Origin: an uncultured Gellertiella sp.
GTDB lineage: Bacteria; Pseudomonadota; Alphaproteobacteria; Rhizobiales; Rhizobiaceae
DNA: 64,000 nt
Direction: 5' to 3'
Assembly: GCF_963457605.1 (NCBI RefSeq)
Contig: NZ_OY735139.1
Span: 3,750,001 to 3,814,000, forward strand
Made by a program: the position numbers and the translations under genes. The notes under the pieces were generated by a model. The model was not told the DNA's origin, searched no databases, and worked only from the letters and a program-made list of their open reading frames with translations. How positions within the stretch are numbered: position 1 is the stretch's first letter; the number at the start of each line of letters is the position of its first letter. Shown here one piece after another: positions 35,631 to 47,525 of the stretch.

Positions 35631-36935
35631 ATGTTAAAAGATCAGGATCGCATCTTTACCAACATCTACGGCCTCAAGGACAAGTCGCTGAAAGGCGCGA
35701 TGGCGCGTGGCCACTGGGATGGCACCAAGCAGCTGCTCGAAAAGGGCCGCGACTGGATCATCAACGAAGTCAAGAATTCCGGCCTGCGTGGCCGTGGTGG
35801 CGCGGGCTTTCCGACCGGGCTGAAATGGTCCTTCATGCCGAAGGAAAGCGACGGACGGCCCCATTACCTGGTGGTCAATGCCGACGAATCCGAACCCGGC
35901 ACCTGCAAGGACCGCGATATCATGCGCCACGATCCGCATACGCTGATCGAGGGCTGCGTGGTCGCCTCCTTTGCCATGGCCGCCCATCACGCCTTCATCT
36001 ATGTGCGTGGCGAATTCATGCGCGAACGCGAGGCCCTGCAGGCGGCGATTGACGAATGCTATGAGGCGGGCCTGCTCGGCAAGAATAACAAACTCGGCTA
36101 TGATATTGATATCATTGTGCATCACGGTGCCGGTGCCTATATCTGCGGTGAAGAAACCGCGCTGCTCGAAAGCCTAGAGGGCAAGAAGGGCCAGCCGCGC
36201 CTGAAGCCGCCCTTCCCGGCCAACATGGGTCTCTATGGCTGCCCGACGACGGTCAATAACGTAGAGTCAATTGCCGTTACGCCAACCATCCTGCGCCGGG
36301 GGGCGGGCTGGTATGCGGGCTTTGGCCGCGCCAACAATACCGGCACCAAGCTCTATTCGATCTCGGGCCACGTCAACCGGCCCTGCACGGTCGAAGATTC
36401 GATGTCGATCCCCTTCGAGGAACTGATCGAAAAGCATTGCGGCGGCATTCGCGGCGGCTGGGACAATCTGCTGGCGGTCATCCCCGGCGGCTCCTCGGTG
36501 CCTTGCGTGCCGGGCGAACAGATGCGCGGCGCGATCATGGATTATGACGGGTTGCGCGAACTCGGCTCCGGCCTCGGCACGGCGGCTGTCATCGTGATGG
36601 ACAAGTCGACTGATATCGTCAAGGCGATCTGGCGTCTCTCGGCCTTCTACAAGCACGAGAGCTGCGGCCAGTGCACGCCCTGCCGCGAAGGCACGGGCTG
36701 GATGATGCGGGTGATGGACCGGATGGTGAAGGGCAATGCCCAGAAGCGGGAAATCGACATGCTGTTCCAGGTGACCAAGCAGATCGAGGGCCACACAATC
36801 TGTGCGCTGGGCGATGCGGCTGCCTGGCCGATCCAGGGCCTGATCAAGCATTTCCGTCCGGTGATGGAAGCCCGCATCGATGACTATACCCGCAACGCCA
36901 TGGCGCATGGCGTCGTGATGGAAGCGGCGGAATAA
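35631..36935 (+). CDS. nuoF: NADH-quinone oxidoreductase subunit F
   Basis: A 434-aa (51-kDa family) subunit that oxidises NADH through FMN. The NADH/FMN glycine-rich motif is [18 protein letters not shown], followed by [15 protein letters not shown]; the 4Fe-4S motif is [15 protein letters not shown] with the distal Cys in [13 protein letters not shown]. It starts 10 bases after nuoE. Confidence 0.97.
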   Translation: MLKDQDRIFTNIYGLKDKSLKGAMARGHWDGTKQLLEKGRDWIINEVKNSGLRGRGGAGFPTGLKWSFMPKESDGRPHYLVVNADESEPGTCKDRDIMRHDPHTLIEGCVVASFAMAAHHAFIYVRGEFMREREALQAAIDECYEAGLLGKNNKLGYDIDIIVHHGAGAYICGEETALLESLEGKKGQPRLKPPFPANMGLYGCPTTVNNVESIAVTPTILRRGAGWYAGFGRANNTGTKLYSISGHVNRPCTVEDSMSIPFEELIEKHCGGIRGGWDNLLAVIPGGSSVPCVPGEQMRGAIMDYDGLRELGSGLGTAAVIVMDKSTDIVKAIWRLSAFYKHESCGQCTPCREGTGWMMRVMDRMVKGNAQKREIDMLFQVTKQIEGHTICALGDAAAWPIQGLIKHFRPVMEARIDDYTRNAMAHGVVMEAAE

Positions 36936-36940
36936 GCGCG

Positions 36941-37582
36941 ATGGCAGGGATCGGGGCGGACAAGACCGGGAGCGTGAAAGGTGAGGGCGATGCTCTCGCC
37001 ACCGCCATCCTGTCTGCCCTGCCGCCCGTCACCCTGCCGCCACTGTTTGCCCCCTCCGCCGGTGCCTTTGCAGCGGCTACCGTGATGGGGCTTGGCCTTG
37101 CCAACCAGATGGCGGGTGCCTGGCTTGGGCTGATGAAGGGTGCCTTCGAGCAGAGCCGGGTGATGGCCGAGGCGCTGGGTGCGCCGGAGCGGGAAGAAGC
37201 CGGGGCGGCAACGCCTGCCGAAACCGCAAAGATCCTGCCGCTTTCGCGCAAGCCCGCGCCGGTTGCTGCAGAACCGACGCCTGTTTCCGCCAGACCGGCC
37301 CCTAAAGCCAGAAAACCGGCTGCAAAGGCGAAGGCGGTTTCTGCAAAGCGTACAGAAGCTACGCCGTCACAAGCCGCGCTGACCGACCTGAAACAGATCC
37401 CCGGGATCGGGCCGAAGCTTGAGGCGATGCTGAAGGCGCGGGGCGTAGCCTCCCTTGCCGATATCGCGGCGCTCGACAGCGACGCGGTGGCAAGGCTTGA
37501 CGCGGAAATCGGCCTTGATGGCCGCATCCTGCGCGACAATTGGGTCGGGCAGGCGCAGACGCGGCTGGGGGGAGGTGCGTGA
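36941..37582 (+). CDS. Helix-hairpin-helix protein co-transcribed with nuoF
   Basis: A 213-aa protein starting 6 bases after nuoF. It has a hydrophobic N-terminal half (FAAATVMGLGLANQMAGAWLGLMKGAFEQ), a Pro/Ala/Lys linker (about 105-145) and a C-terminal HhH domain LTDLKQIPGIGPKLEAMLKARGVASLADIAALD, as in proteins usually annotated in rhizobia as complex I associated. HhH domains can bind DNA or protein; here its place in the operon suggests a role with complex I assembly, but that is inference. Confidence 0.85.
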   Translation: MAGIGADKTGSVKGEGDALATAILSALPPVTLPPLFAPSAGAFAAATVMGLGLANQMAGAWLGLMKGAFEQSRVMAEALGAPEREEAGAATPAETAKILPLSRKPAPVAAEPTPVSARPAPKARKPAAKAKAVSAKRTEATPSQAALTDLKQIPGIGPKLEAMLKARGVASLADIAALDSDAVARLDAEIGLDGRILRDNWVGQAQTRLGGGA

Positions 37583-37794
37583 TGTTTCTTGCTGGAATGC
37601 AGGTTGCTCCTGCTCTCGCTCCTTCTCGCGGCATCCGACCTGCGGGCAAGCGGTCAACTGATTATTTCGGGAAGCCCGGTGCCCGGTCGGGTGGTCGGCG
37701 CCTCTCATTGAACAAGTACGGCAACAGCGAGCATGCCTTTGGCTGGTCGCACCTGCCGGAGGTCAAACTCTGGCAGCAGGCGCGGTGCGCCTGA
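37582..37794 (+). CDS. Possible 70-aa small protein before nuoG
   Basis: The ATG sits on a TGATG junction with the HhH gene and has an ideal ribosome site (GGAGG at 37571-37575). The product MFLAGMQVAPALAPSRGIRPAGKRS... is basic, with no membrane segment and no recognised family. The frame ends 16 bases before nuoG. It may be a true small gene or a leader that couples translation to nuoG. Confidence 0.4.
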   Translation: MFLAGMQVAPALAPSRGIRPAGKRSTDYFGKPGARSGGRRLSLNKYGNSEHAFGWSHLPEVKLWQQARCA

Positions 37795-37810
37795 GGTAAG
37801 GAAAGCGAAT

Positions 37811-39892
37811 ATGGTGAAGCTGAAAGTTGACGGCACAGAGATCGAGGTTCCGGATCATTTCACGCTGTTGCAGGCGTGCGAGGAAGCCGGGGCTGAAGTT
37901 CCGCGCTTCTGTTTTCATGAGCGCCTGTCGGTGGCGGGCAATTGCCGCATGTGCCTGATCGAAGTGAAGGGCGGACCGCCGAAGCCGGCGGCCTCCTGCG
38001 CCATGAGCGTGCGCGACATCCGCGGTGGCCCGAATGGCGAATTGCCGGAGGTCTTCACCAACACGCCGATGGTCAAGAAGGCGCGGGAAGGGGTGATGGA
38101 GTTCCTGCTGATCAACCATCCGCTGGATTGCCCGATCTGCGACCAGGGCGGCGAATGCGACCTGCAGGACCAGGCCATGGCCTTCGGCATCGACAGCTCG
38201 CGCTACACAGAAGACAAGCGCGCCGTGGAAGACAAATATATCGGACCGCTGGTCAAGACCGAGATGAACCGCTGCATCCACTGCACGCGCTGCGTCCGCT
38301 TTACCACGGAGGTGGCAGGCATTGCCGAACTCGGCCTGATCGGTCGTGGCGAGGATGCCGAGATCACCACCTATCTCGAACAGGCAATGACGTCTGAATT
38401 GCAGGGCAACGTGGTCGACCTCTGCCCGGTCGGCGCGCTGACCTCCAGGCCCTTCGCCTTCACCGCCCGCCCGTGGGAGCTGAACAAGACGGAATCGGTT
38501 GACGTGATGGATGCGCTCGGTTCGGCGATCCGCGTCGATACCCGTGGCCGTGAGGTCATGCGCATCCTGCCGCGCGTCAACGAACAGATCAACGAAGAGT
38601 GGATCTCCGACAAGACCCGCCATATCCCGGATGGCCTGAAGACCCAGCGTGTCGACCGGCCCTATCTGCGCCGCGACGGCCGCCTGCAGCCCGCAAGCTG
38701 GGCCGATGCATTCGGCGCGATCAGGATGGCGGTGTCGGCGACCTCCGGCGACAAGATTGGCGCGATTGCCGGCGATCTCGCCTCGGTCGAGGAAATGTAT
38801 GCGCTCCGCGAACTGATCCGCTCGCTCGGCTCGAACAATCTCGATTGCCGCCAGGATGGTGCCGCACTTGATCCGTCGCTCGGCCGCGCCAGCTACCTGT
38901 TCAATGCCACCATCGAGGGCATCGATCAGGCCGATGCGCTGCTGATCGTCGGCTCCAACCCGCGCTTTGAGGCCGCGGTGCTGAACGCCCGCATCCGCAG
39001 GCGCTGGCGCCGGGCCGGTTTCCCGATCGGCGTGATCGGCGAGGCGGGCGAGCTGCGCTATGGCTATGAGTATCTCGGTGCCGGAACGGATACGCTGACC
39101 GATCTGGTCAATGGCAAGTCCACCTTCCTCGACAAGCTGAAGACCGCGAAGAACCCGATGATCATCATCGGCCAGGGGGCGCTGACCGGCGTCAATGGGG
39201 GCGAGGTTCTGGCCAATGCGGCCCGGCTGGCGGTCGATGTCGGCGCGGTCAGCGAAGGCTGGAACGGCTTCTCGGTGCTGCATACGGCAGCCGCGCGGGT
39301 CGGCGGCCTCGACCTCGGCTTCGTGCCGGGCGAGGGCGGTCTCAACGCCGCCTCGATGGTCGCCTCGCTGGATGTGCTCTTCCTGCTCGGTGCCGATGAG
39401 CTGGATTTCTCCGCAAAGGGCGCGAAATTCACCGTCTATATCGGCTCGCATGGTGATCAGGGCGCGCACAATGCCGACGTGATCCTGCCTGGCGCGGCCT
39501 ATACGGAAAAGTCGGGCACCTGGGTCAATACCGAAGGCCGGGTACAGATGGGCAACCGCGCGGGCTTTCCGCCCGGCGATGCACGCGAAGACTGGGCGAT
39601 CCTGCGGGCGCTGTCCGACACACTCGGCAAGAAGCTGCCGTTCGACAGCCTCGCCCAGTTGCGCAAGGCGCTGCATGCCGCCCATCCGCATTTTGCCGCC
39701 ATCGACGGGATTGCTGCAGGCAACGGGGCCGACATCGAGGCGCTGGCGAAAAAAGCCGGGAAGATGTCTGCTTCCGGCTTTACCCCGGCGGTCAAAGACT
39801 TCTATTTGACGAACCCGATTGCACGCGCTTCGGCCGTGATGGCCGAATGTTCGTCATTGGCCCGCAACAATTTCAAGGCTGCGGCAGAGTAA
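37811..39892 (+). CDS. nuoG: NADH-quinone oxidoreductase subunit G
   Basis: A 693-aa (75-kDa family) subunit with three or more Fe-S clusters. The N-terminal 2Fe-2S ligands are in CFHERLSVAGNCRMC; next come HPLDCPICDQGGECDLQDQ and CIHCTRCVRFTTEVAG, then the molybdopterin-like domain. The ATG at 37811 follows AAGGAAAG; the open frame before it is not family sequence. Confidence 0.97.
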   Translation: MVKLKVDGTEIEVPDHFTLLQACEEAGAEVPRFCFHERLSVAGNCRMCLIEVKGGPPKPAASCAMSVRDIRGGPNGELPEVFTNTPMVKKAREGVMEFLLINHPLDCPICDQGGECDLQDQAMAFGIDSSRYTEDKRAVEDKYIGPLVKTEMNRCIHCTRCVRFTTEVAGIAELGLIGRGEDAEITTYLEQAMTSELQGNVVDLCPVGALTSRPFAFTARPWELNKTESVDVMDALGSAIRVDTRGREVMRILPRVNEQINEEWISDKTRHIPDGLKTQRVDRPYLRRDGRLQPASWADAFGAIRMAVSATSGDKIGAIAGDLASVEEMYALRELIRSLGSNNLDCRQDGAALDPSLGRASYLFNATIEGIDQADALLIVGSNPRFEAAVLNARIRRRWRRAGFPIGVIGEAGELRYGYEYLGAGTDTLTDLVNGKSTFLDKLKTAKNPMIIIGQGALTGVNGGEVLANAARLAVDVGAVSEGWNGFSVLHTAAARVGGLDLGFVPGEGGLNAASMVASLDVLFLLGADELDFSAKGAKFTVYIGSHGDQGAHNADVILPGAAYTEKSGTWVNTEGRVQMGNRAGFPPGDAREDWAILRALSDTLGKKLPFDSLAQLRKALHAAHPHFAAIDGIAAGNGADIEALAKKAGKMSASGFTPAVKDFYLTNPIARASAVMAECSSLARNNFKAAAE

Positions 39893-39904
39893 GGGCAGGG
39901 ACGC

Positions 39905-40948
39905 ATGAAAGAGTTCATTTCGACATATGTCTGGCCGGGGGCCATCATGGTTGGCCAGTCGCTGCTGCTGCTGGTGGCGCTGCTGCTGTTCATTGCCTAT
40001 TTCCTGCTCGCAGACCGCAAGATCTGGGCGGCAGTCCAGCTGCGCCGTGGCCCGAACGTCGTCGGACCCTGGGGCCTGTTCCAGTCCTTTGCCGACCTTT
40101 TGAAGTTCGTCTTCAAGGAGCCGGTGATCCCGGCGGGGGCCAACAAGGCGGTCTTCCTGCTCGCCCCGCTGGTCGCCGTGACGCTGGCGCTCGCCACCTG
40201 GGCGGTGGTGCCGCTGAATGCCGGCTGGGTGATGGCCAATATCAATGTCGGCATCCTCTATGTCTTTGCCATTTCCTCGCTCGAGGTCTACGGCATCATC
40301 ATGGGCGGCTGGGCGTCGAATTCGAAATATCCGTTCCTCGGCGCGCTGCGCTCGGCAGCGCAGATGGTCTCCTACGAAGTCTCCATCGGCTTTGTCATTG
40401 TCACCGTGCTGCTCTGCGTGGGCTCGCTGAACCTCACCGATATCGTGATGGCGCAGCATGACGGGCTTGGAACGCGGCTCGGCCTGCCGCCGTCGCTGCT
40501 CGACTGGCACTGGCTGTCGCTGTTCCCGATGTTCATCGTCTTCTTCATCTCGGCGCTGGCCGAGACCAACCGTCCGCCTTTCGACCTCCCGGAAGCGGAA
40601 TCGGAACTGGTCGCGGGCTTCATGGTCGAGTATGGCTCGACCCCCTACATGATGTTCATGCTCGGCGAATATTCGGCCATCGTGCTGATGTGCGCCATGA
40701 CCACCATCCTGTTCCTCGGGGGCTGGTTGCCGCCGCTGGATATCTGGTTCCTGAACTGGGTGCCGGGCATCATCTGGTTCCTGCTGAAGACCGGTCTGGT
40801 TTTCTTCATGTTCGCGATGGTCAAGGCCTTCGTACCGCGTTACCGCTATGACCAGCTGATGCGTCTTGGCTGGAAGGTCTTCCTGCCGATCTCGCTGGCG
40901 ATGGTCGTCATCACGGCATTCGTTCTGAAATTCATGGGGTGGGCGTAA
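39905..40948 (+). CDS. nuoH: NADH-quinone oxidoreductase subunit H
   Basis: A 347-aa membrane subunit with about eight TM helices at the quinone/proton interface. Motifs [35 protein letters not shown] and [21 protein letters not shown](MVEY) are typical. Confidence 0.96.
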   Translation: MKEFISTYVWPGAIMVGQSLLLLVALLLFIAYFLLADRKIWAAVQLRRGPNVVGPWGLFQSFADLLKFVFKEPVIPAGANKAVFLLAPLVAVTLALATWAVVPLNAGWVMANINVGILYVFAISSLEVYGIIMGGWASNSKYPFLGALRSAAQMVSYEVSIGFVIVTVLLCVGSLNLTDIVMAQHDGLGTRLGLPPSLLDWHWLSLFPMFIVFFISALAETNRPPFDLPEAESELVAGFMVEYGSTPYMMFMLGEYSAIVLMCAMTTILFLGGWLPPLDIWFLNWVPGIIWFLLKTGLVFFMFAMVKAFVPRYRYDQLMRLGWKVFLPISLAMVVITAFVLKFMGWA

Positions 40949-40950
40949 TC

Positions 40951-41442
40951 ATGGCCGCAATCACGAGAGCTGTCAGTTCGCTTTTCCTGAAGGAGTTCTT
41001 CGGGGCCTTCGTGCTGTCGATGCGCTATTTTTTCAAGCCCAAGGCAACGCTCAACTATCCCTTCGAAAAGGGGCCGGTGAGCCCGCGGTTCCGGGGCGAG
41101 CATGCGCTGCGCCGCTATCCGAATGGCGAGGAGCGCTGCATTGCCTGCAAGCTCTGCGAGGCGATCTGCCCGGCACAGGCGATCACCATCGAGGCCGGGC
41201 CGCGCCGCAACGACGGCACCCGCCGCACGGTGCGCTACGACATCGACATGGTGAAGTGCATCTATTGCGGTTTCTGCCAGGAAGCCTGCCCGGTCGATGC
41301 CATCGTGGAAGGTCCGAATTTCGAATTCGCCACCGAAACCCGCGAGGAGCTCTATTTCGACAAGGCGCGGCTTCTGGAAAACGGTGACCGCTGGGAGCGC
41401 GAAATCGCGCAGAACATCGCCAAGGACGCGCCCTATCGCTAA
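40951..41442 (+). CDS. nuoI: NADH-quinone oxidoreductase subunit I
   Basis: A 163-aa subunit with two 4Fe-4S clusters; ligands are [12 protein letters not shown] and [12 protein letters not shown]. It begins 2 bases after nuoH at ATG 40951 ([18 protein letters not shown]); an in-frame GTG a few codons earlier is less likely. Confidence 0.96.
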   Translation: MAAITRAVSSLFLKEFFGAFVLSMRYFFKPKATLNYPFEKGPVSPRFRGEHALRRYPNGEERCIACKLCEAICPAQAITIEAGPRRNDGTRRTVRYDIDMVKCIYCGFCQEACPVDAIVEGPNFEFATETREELYFDKARLLENGDRWEREIAQNIAKDAPYR

Positions 41443-41588
41443 GGCGCGGCGGACTTTCATGACCCGGGCAGGAATGCCTGCGGTTTCGATCTGTAGAAAT
41501 TCATGGGGATGGTTCGGGATATTGCCGAAACATCCGGTCGGGCAGGGGATCTTCCTTTTGCCCGGGGGAAGATGAAAAAGGCACCAAC

Positions 41589-42203
41589 ATGGGTCTTCAG
41601 GCTCTTTTTTTCTATCTCTTCGCCTTTGTCGCGATCGCGTCGGCGTTCATGGTCATCTGGGCGAGGAATCCGGTCCATTCGGTCCTGTTCCTCATCCTGA
41701 CCTTTTTCAATGCGGCGGGCCTGTTCCTGCTGACCGGCGCCGAATTCCTGGCGATGATCCTGCTCGTCGTCTATGTCGGCGCGGTGGCGGTTCTCTTCCT
41801 GTTCGTCGTGATGATGCTGGATATCGATTTTGCCAAGCTCCGCTCGTCCGCGCTCGAATACGCGCCGGTCGGTGCGCTGATCGGCCTTATCCTTGCAGCG
41901 GAAATGATCGTCGTTGTCGGCGGCAGCGTCATCTCGCCTGATATCGGCAAGACGATTGCCAATCCGATCCCGGATCTTGCCACGCGCACCAATACGGCCG
42001 CACTCGGCGACCAGCTCTACACGACCTATGTCTACTACTTCCAGATCGCCGGTCTGGTGCTTCTGGTCGCGATGATCGGCGCCATCGTGCTGACGCTGCG
42101 CCATCGCACCAACATCAAGCGCCAGAATATCGCAAACCAGGTTGCCCGCACGCCGGAAACCGCCGTCTCGGTGGTCAAGGTGAAGTCGGGCCAGGGTCTC
42201 TAA
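41589..42203 (+). CDS. nuoJ: NADH-quinone oxidoreductase subunit J
   Basis: A 204-aa membrane subunit with five TM helices ([46 protein letters not shown]...). The 146-base gap before it, larger than elsewhere in the operon, shows no gene. Confidence 0.95.
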   Translation: MGLQALFFYLFAFVAIASAFMVIWARNPVHSVLFLILTFFNAAGLFLLTGAEFLAMILLVVYVGAVAVLFLFVVMMLDIDFAKLRSSALEYAPVGALIGLILAAEMIVVVGGSVISPDIGKTIANPIPDLATRTNTAALGDQLYTTYVYYFQIAGLVLLVAMIGAIVLTLRHRTNIKRQNIANQVARTPETAVSVVKVKSGQGL

Positions 42204-42234
42204 GGCGGGCTCGAGAGGTCAAGGAACAAAGCTT

Positions 42235-42543
42235 ATGGAAATCGGTCTTTCCCACTACCTGACAGTCAGCGCCATCCTGTTCACGCTCGGCGTCTTCGGT
42301 ATCTTCCTGAACCGCAAGAACGTCATCATCATCCTGATGTCCGTCGAACTGATCCTGCTCTCGGTCAACATCAACATGGTGGCCTTCTCGTCGTTCCTGC
42401 ACGATCTGACCGGCCAGGTGTTCGCGCTGTTTATTCTGACCGTGGCTGCCGCCGAAGCGGCCATCGGGCTTGCAATTCTGGTGGTCTTCTACCGGAACCG
42501 CGGTTCCATCGCGGTCGAAGACATCAATATGATGAAAGGCTGA
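42235..42543 (+). CDS. nuoK: NADH-quinone oxidoreductase subunit K
   Basis: A 102-aa membrane subunit with three TM helices. The conserved Glu residues in [13 protein letters not shown] and [17 protein letters not shown] are present. Confidence 0.96.
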   Translation: MEIGLSHYLTVSAILFTLGVFGIFLNRKNVIIILMSVELILLSVNINMVAFSSFLHDLTGQVFALFILTVAAAEAAIGLAILVVFYRNRGSIAVEDINMMKG

Positions 42544-42549
42544 CGGCTC

Positions 42550-44553
42550 ATGCTTCTCTACAAGGCTATTGTCTTTCTTCCCCTGATCGGCTTCCTGATT
42601 GCCGGCCTGTTCGGCCGGTCCATCGGCGCGAAGGCGTCGGAATATGTCACCACCGGCCTGATGATGGTCGTGGCCGTGCTGTCGTGGATCGTCTTCCTGA
42701 AAGTCGGTTTCGGCGCGCATGGCGAAGGCGAGGGCACGATCAAGGTCGAAGTGCTGCGCTGGATCCAGTCCGGCGGCATCGATGTCGAATGGGCGCTGCG
42801 CGTCGATACGCTGACTGCGGTCATGCTGGTGGTGGTCAATTCCGTCTCCTGCCTCGTGCATCTCTATTCGATCGGCTACATGCATACCGATCCGCACCGC
42901 CCGCGCTTCTTTGCCTATCTGTCGCTGTTCACCTTCGCCATGCTGATGCTGGTGACCTCGGACAACCTGGCGCAGATGTTCTTCGGCTGGGAAGGGGTGG
43001 GTCTTGCCTCCTACCTGCTGATCGGTTTCTGGTTCAAGAAGCCCTCCGCCTCTGCGGCCGCCATGAAGGCCTTCATCGTCAACCGGGTCGGCGACTTCGG
43101 TTTCGTGCTCGGCATTGCCGGTGTCTTCGTGCTGTTCGGATCGATCAATTTCGAAACCATCTTTGCCTCCGCCGCCACCTGGCTGCCCGCAGATGGTGCG
43201 GCAAATCAGGATGTGGTGCTGACGCTGTTCGGCATGCATCTCGGCAAGGCCCAGGCGCTGACCGGCGTCTGTCTGCTGCTGTTCATGGGCGCGATGGGCA
43301 AGTCGGCGCAGTTCCTGCTGCACACCTGGCTGCCGGATGCGATGGAAGGCCCGACCCCGGTCTCGGCCCTCATCCATGCCGCCACCATGGTGACCGCAGG
43401 CGTGTTCCTCGTCGCCCGGATGTCGCCGCTGTTCGAACTCAGCCATGATGCCCTGACCGTCGTCACCGTCATCGGCGCGATCACCGCCTTCTTCGCCGCG
43501 ACCGTCGGTCTGGTGCAGAATGACATCAAGCGGGTGATTGCCTATTCGACCTGCTCGCAGCTCGGCTACATGTTCGTGTCGCTTGGCGTCGGGGCCTATG
43601 GCGCGGCGATCTTCCATCTCTTCACGCACGCCTTCTTCAAGGCGCTGCTGTTCCTTGGCGCGGGCTCGGTCATCCACGCCGTCTCCGGCGAGCAGGACAT
43701 GCGCTACATGGGTGGCCTCCGGAAATATATCCCGAAGACGTTCTGGATGATGACCATCGGCACCATCGCGCTGACCGGCGTCGGCATTCCCGGCACGCCG
43801 CTCGGCACCGCAGGCTTCTACTCCAAGGATGCGATCATCGAATCGGCATGGGCGTCGAGCCTTTCGGTCTCCGGTTTCGCCTTCACCCTGCTGGTGATCG
43901 CGGCGCTGTTCACCAGCTTCTATTCCTGGCGGCTGGTGTTCATGACCTTCTTCGGTCGCGAACGCGCCTCGCATGATGTCATGCACCATGTGCACGAGAG
44001 CCCGAATGTCATGCTGATCCCGCTCTATCTGCTGGCCATCGGTGCGCTCGTCGCGGGCTTCGTCTTCCACGGCTATTTCTATGGCGAAAGCTATGAGGCC
44101 TTCTGGAAGGGGGCGCTGTTCACGCTGCCCGGCAACCAGATCGTCGAAGAGGTCCACCACGTGCCGCTGCTCGTCAAGTGGAGCCCCTTCATCGTCATGG
44201 TGATTGGCTTCGTGCTCGCCTGGTACATGTATATCAAGTCGCCCTCGACGCCGAAGATGCTGGCAAGCCAGCACCGCGTCCTCTACAATTTCCTGCTCAA
44301 CAAGTGGTATTTCGACGAGCTCTATGACCTGCTCTTCGTCCGCTCGGCCAAGGCCATTGGCCGGTTCCTGTGGAAGAAGGGCGATGTCGGGCTGATCGAT
44401 GCCTATGGACCGAACGGGATTGCAGCCGGGGTGGTCGGCGTGACCAACCGCATGGTTCGCCTCCAGTCCGGCTATCTCTACCACTATGCCTTCGCAATGT
44501 TGCTCGGCATTGCCGCCCTTGTTACCTGGATGATGCTCGGGAGTTCCATCTGA
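42550..44553 (+). CDS. nuoL: NADH-quinone oxidoreductase subunit L
   Basis: A 667-aa antiporter-like proton-pumping subunit with about 16 TM helices. Landmarks are [49 protein letters not shown] and the long C-terminal lateral helix region. Its stop shares a base with the nuoM start (TGATG). Confidence 0.97.
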   Translation: MLLYKAIVFLPLIGFLIAGLFGRSIGAKASEYVTTGLMMVVAVLSWIVFLKVGFGAHGEGEGTIKVEVLRWIQSGGIDVEWALRVDTLTAVMLVVVNSVSCLVHLYSIGYMHTDPHRPRFFAYLSLFTFAMLMLVTSDNLAQMFFGWEGVGLASYLLIGFWFKKPSASAAAMKAFIVNRVGDFGFVLGIAGVFVLFGSINFETIFASAATWLPADGAANQDVVLTLFGMHLGKAQALTGVCLLLFMGAMGKSAQFLLHTWLPDAMEGPTPVSALIHAATMVTAGVFLVARMSPLFELSHDALTVVTVIGAITAFFAATVGLVQNDIKRVIAYSTCSQLGYMFVSLGVGAYGAAIFHLFTHAFFKALLFLGAGSVIHAVSGEQDMRYMGGLRKYIPKTFWMMTIGTIALTGVGIPGTPLGTAGFYSKDAIIESAWASSLSVSGFAFTLLVIAALFTSFYSWRLVFMTFFGRERASHDVMHHVHESPNVMLIPLYLLAIGALVAGFVFHGYFYGESYEAFWKGALFTLPGNQIVEEVHHVPLLVKWSPFIVMVIGFVLAWYMYIKSPSTPKMLASQHRVLYNFLLNKWYFDELYDLLFVRSAKAIGRFLWKKGDVGLIDAYGPNGIAAGVVGVTNRMVRLQSGYLYHYAFAMLLGIAALVTWMMLGSSI

Positions 44554-46064
44554 TGACCGATTGGCCCATTCTTTCAACGGTCACGTTCCTGCCGCTGGCT
44601 GGCGTTGTGCTTCTGCTGCTGATGCGGGAAGACGGTGTCAATGGCCGCCGCAACATCCTGAACATCTCGCTGATCACCACGGTTGCCACCTTCCTGGTGT
44701 CGCTGCTGGTCTGGCACGGCTTTGACAATGCCAATCCCGGCTTCCAGATGGTCGAAAGCCATCCGTGGCTTGGCACCGGCATCGGCTACCGGGTCGGCGT
44801 CGACGGCATCTCGATGCTGTTCGTCGTGCTCTCGACCTTCCTGATGCCCTTCTGCGTGCTGGCAAGCTGGAATTCCATCGAGCACCGGCTCAAGGAATAC
44901 ATGATCGCCTTCCTGATCCTGGAAGTGCTGATGGTCGGCGTGTTCGTCTCGCTGGATATCGTGCTGTTCTACGTGTTCTTCGAGGCCGGCCTTATCCCGA
45001 TGTTCATCATCATCGGCGTCTGGGGCGGCAAGGATCGCGTCTACGCTTCCTACAAGTTCTTCCTCTACACGCTGCTCGGCTCGGTGCTGATGCTGCTGGC
45101 GATCATGGCGATGTACTGGGATGCCGGCACGACAGATATTTCCGAACTGCTGAAGCACAATTTCCCGGCCCACATGCAGACCTGGCTGTGGCTTGCCTTC
45201 TTCGCCTCCTTCGCGGTTAAGATGCCGATGTGGCCGGTCCATACCTGGCTTCCCGACGCCCACGTTCAGGCCCCGACCGCAGGGTCGGTGATCCTGGCTG
45301 GCATCCTGCTGAAGCTTGGCGGCTACGGTCTGCTGCGCTTCTCGCTGCCGATGTTCCCGCTCGCCTCGGAATTCTTCGCGCCGCTGGTCTTCTCGCTCTC
45401 GGTCATCGCCATCATCTACACCTCGCTGGTGGCGCTGATGCAGGAAGACATCAAGAAGCTGATTGCTTATTCCTCCGTCGCCCACATGGGCTATGTGACG
45501 ATGGGCATCTTTGCCGCCAACGTGCAGGGCGTGCAGGGATCGATCTTCCAGATGATCAGCCACGGCTTCGTCTCCGGTGCGCTGTTCCTCTGCGTCGGCG
45601 TTGTCTATGACCGCACCCATACCCGCGACATCGCGGCCTATGGCGGGCTGGTCAACAACATGCCGAAATATGCCGTCGCCTTCCTGATCTTCACCATGGC
45701 CAATGTCGGTCTGCCCGGCACGTCGGGTTTCATCGGTGAGTTCCTGACGCTGATCGGCGCCTTCCGGGCCAATACCTTCGTGGCGCTGTTTGCCGCGACA
45801 GGCGTCATCCTTTCCGCCGCCTATGCGCTCTGGCTCTATCGCCGGGTGATCTTCGGGGCACTGGAAAAGGAAAGCCTGAAGAGCCTGCTCGATCTCTCCG
45901 GTCGCGAAAAGCTGATCCTCTATCCGCTGATCGCCGCGACCATCTTCTTCGGTGTCTATCCGGCACCGATCTTTGACGCCACTGCGGCTTCGGTGGACCA
46001 GCTGGTCCATCACTATGCCGCAGCGGTCGAGGCCGCGCAAAAAGTCGCGGCTCTGGTGAATTGA
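44553..46064 (+). CDS. nuoM: NADH-quinone oxidoreductase subunit M
   Basis: A 503-aa antiporter-like subunit, about 14 TM helices. Motifs [18 protein letters not shown] and [32 protein letters not shown] are typical. The ATG is set by the overlap with nuoL. Confidence 0.97.
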   Translation: MTDWPILSTVTFLPLAGVVLLLLMREDGVNGRRNILNISLITTVATFLVSLLVWHGFDNANPGFQMVESHPWLGTGIGYRVGVDGISMLFVVLSTFLMPFCVLASWNSIEHRLKEYMIAFLILEVLMVGVFVSLDIVLFYVFFEAGLIPMFIIIGVWGGKDRVYASYKFFLYTLLGSVLMLLAIMAMYWDAGTTDISELLKHNFPAHMQTWLWLAFFASFAVKMPMWPVHTWLPDAHVQAPTAGSVILAGILLKLGGYGLLRFSLPMFPLASEFFAPLVFSLSVIAIIYTSLVALMQEDIKKLIAYSSVAHMGYVTMGIFAANVQGVQGSIFQMISHGFVSGALFLCVGVVYDRTHTRDIAAYGGLVNNMPKYAVAFLIFTMANVGLPGTSGFIGEFLTLIGAFRANTFVALFAATGVILSAAYALWLYRRVIFGALEKESLKSLLDLSGREKLILYPLIAATIFFGVYPAPIFDATAASVDQLVHHYAAAVEAAQKVAALVN

Positions 46065-46082
46065 GGACAGGACCTTTTGGAC

Positions 46083-47525
46083 ATGATTGCGGAAACCCTT
46101 AACGCTAGTCTTCATCTCACCTCGCCCGAAATCATCATGGCGGTTGGCGCGCTGGCGCTGTTGATGGTCGGCGTCTTCCTCGGCGAGCGGTCCGCAGGCG
46201 TGGTCACCGGCCTGGCGATCCTGCTTCTGGTCGCAACGCTCGGCTGGCTGATCGTCACCCCGCTCGAGGGCCTGGCCTTCGGCGGCGTCTACAAGGCGGA
46301 TGCCTTCTCGCAATACATGAAGATCGCGGCGCTGATCGCCGCCATCGTCTCGCTGTTCATGGCGGCAATCCGGATGAAGGCGGAGCAACTCGATCATTTC
46401 GAGTTCCCCGTCCTCGTCGTGCTCGCCACCACCGGCATGATGCTGATGATCTCGGCCAACAACCTGATCTCGGTCTACATGGCGCTGGAACTGCAGTCGC
46501 TGGCGCTCTACGTGCTGGCCGCGATCAACCGCGACAACCTGCGTTCGACGGAAGCGGGCCTGAAATATTTCGTGCTGGGTGCGCTCTCCTCCGGCATGAT
46601 GCTTTACGGCATGTCGCTGGTCTATGGCTTCACCGGCAATACCGGCTTTGCGGAAATTGCCGCAGCCCTTTCGGCAGAGACCCGGTCGCTGGGCCTGGTC
46701 TTCGGCCTGGTCTTCGTGCTCTCCGGCTTTGCCTTCAAGATTTCGGCCGTGCCCTTCCACATGTGGACGCCCGATGTCTACGAGGGCGCTCCGACCCCGG
46801 TTACCGCCTTCTTTGCCGGTGCGCCGAAGATTGCCGCGATTGCCATGCTGTCGCGCATCGCCATGACGGCCTTCAACCCGATCTTCCACGACTGGCAGCA
46901 GGTGATCGTATTCATCTCGATTGCCTCCATGGTGCTCGGCTCCTTTGCCGCCATCGCGCAAAGGAACATCAAGCGCCTGATGGCCTATTCGTCGATCGGC
47001 CACATGGGCTATGCGCTGGTCGGCCTTGCCGCCCATAACCCGACCGGCATTTCCGGCCTGATCACCTACATGACCATCTACATGGCGATGACGCTCGGCA
47101 CCTTTGCCTGCATCATGTCGATGAAGGATGCGGAAGGCCGGATGACGGAGACCATCGACGATCTCGCGGGTCTTTCCTCCACCAATCCCTTCATGGCTCT
47201 GGTGCTGACCGCACTGATGTTCTCCCTGGCGGGCATTCCGCCGCTGGCAGGCTTCTTTGCCAAATACTTCGTCTTTGTCGCCGCCATCGATGCCAAGCTC
47301 TATACGCTGGCAGTGATCGGTGTCGTGGCTTCGGTCGTCGGTGCCTTCTACTATCTCAGGATCATCAAGGTGATGTGGTTCGACAAGGCTCGTGGTGGTG
47401 TCATCGCCGTGCCTGCCGGCCTCAAGCTCGTCTACGGCCTGTCCGGCCTGTTCGTCACCGCCTATGTGCTGTTCGGCGGCATGCTGGGCACGGCGGCGGA
47501 TGTCGCGGCAAAATCGCTGTTTTGA
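46083..47525 (+). CDS. nuoN: NADH-quinone oxidoreductase subunit N
   Basis: A 480-aa antiporter-like subunit, about 14 TM helices, with the [18 protein letters not shown] and [24 protein letters not shown] motifs. The ATG at 46083 gives the usual [17 protein letters not shown] start. It is the last nuo gene; birA follows with no gap. Confidence 0.96.
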   Translation: MIAETLNASLHLTSPEIIMAVGALALLMVGVFLGERSAGVVTGLAILLLVATLGWLIVTPLEGLAFGGVYKADAFSQYMKIAALIAAIVSLFMAAIRMKAEQLDHFEFPVLVVLATTGMMLMISANNLISVYMALELQSLALYVLAAINRDNLRSTEAGLKYFVLGALSSGMMLYGMSLVYGFTGNTGFAEIAAALSAETRSLGLVFGLVFVLSGFAFKISAVPFHMWTPDVYEGAPTPVTAFFAGAPKIAAIAMLSRIAMTAFNPIFHDWQQVIVFISIASMVLGSFAAIAQRNIKRLMAYSSIGHMGYALVGLAAHNPTGISGLITYMTIYMAMTLGTFACIMSMKDAEGRMTETIDDLAGLSSTNPFMALVLTALMFSLAGIPPLAGFFAKYFVFVAAIDAKLYTLAVIGVVASVVGAFYYLRIIKVMWFDKARGGVIAVPAGLKLVYGLSGLFVTAYVLFGGMLGTAADVAAKSLF

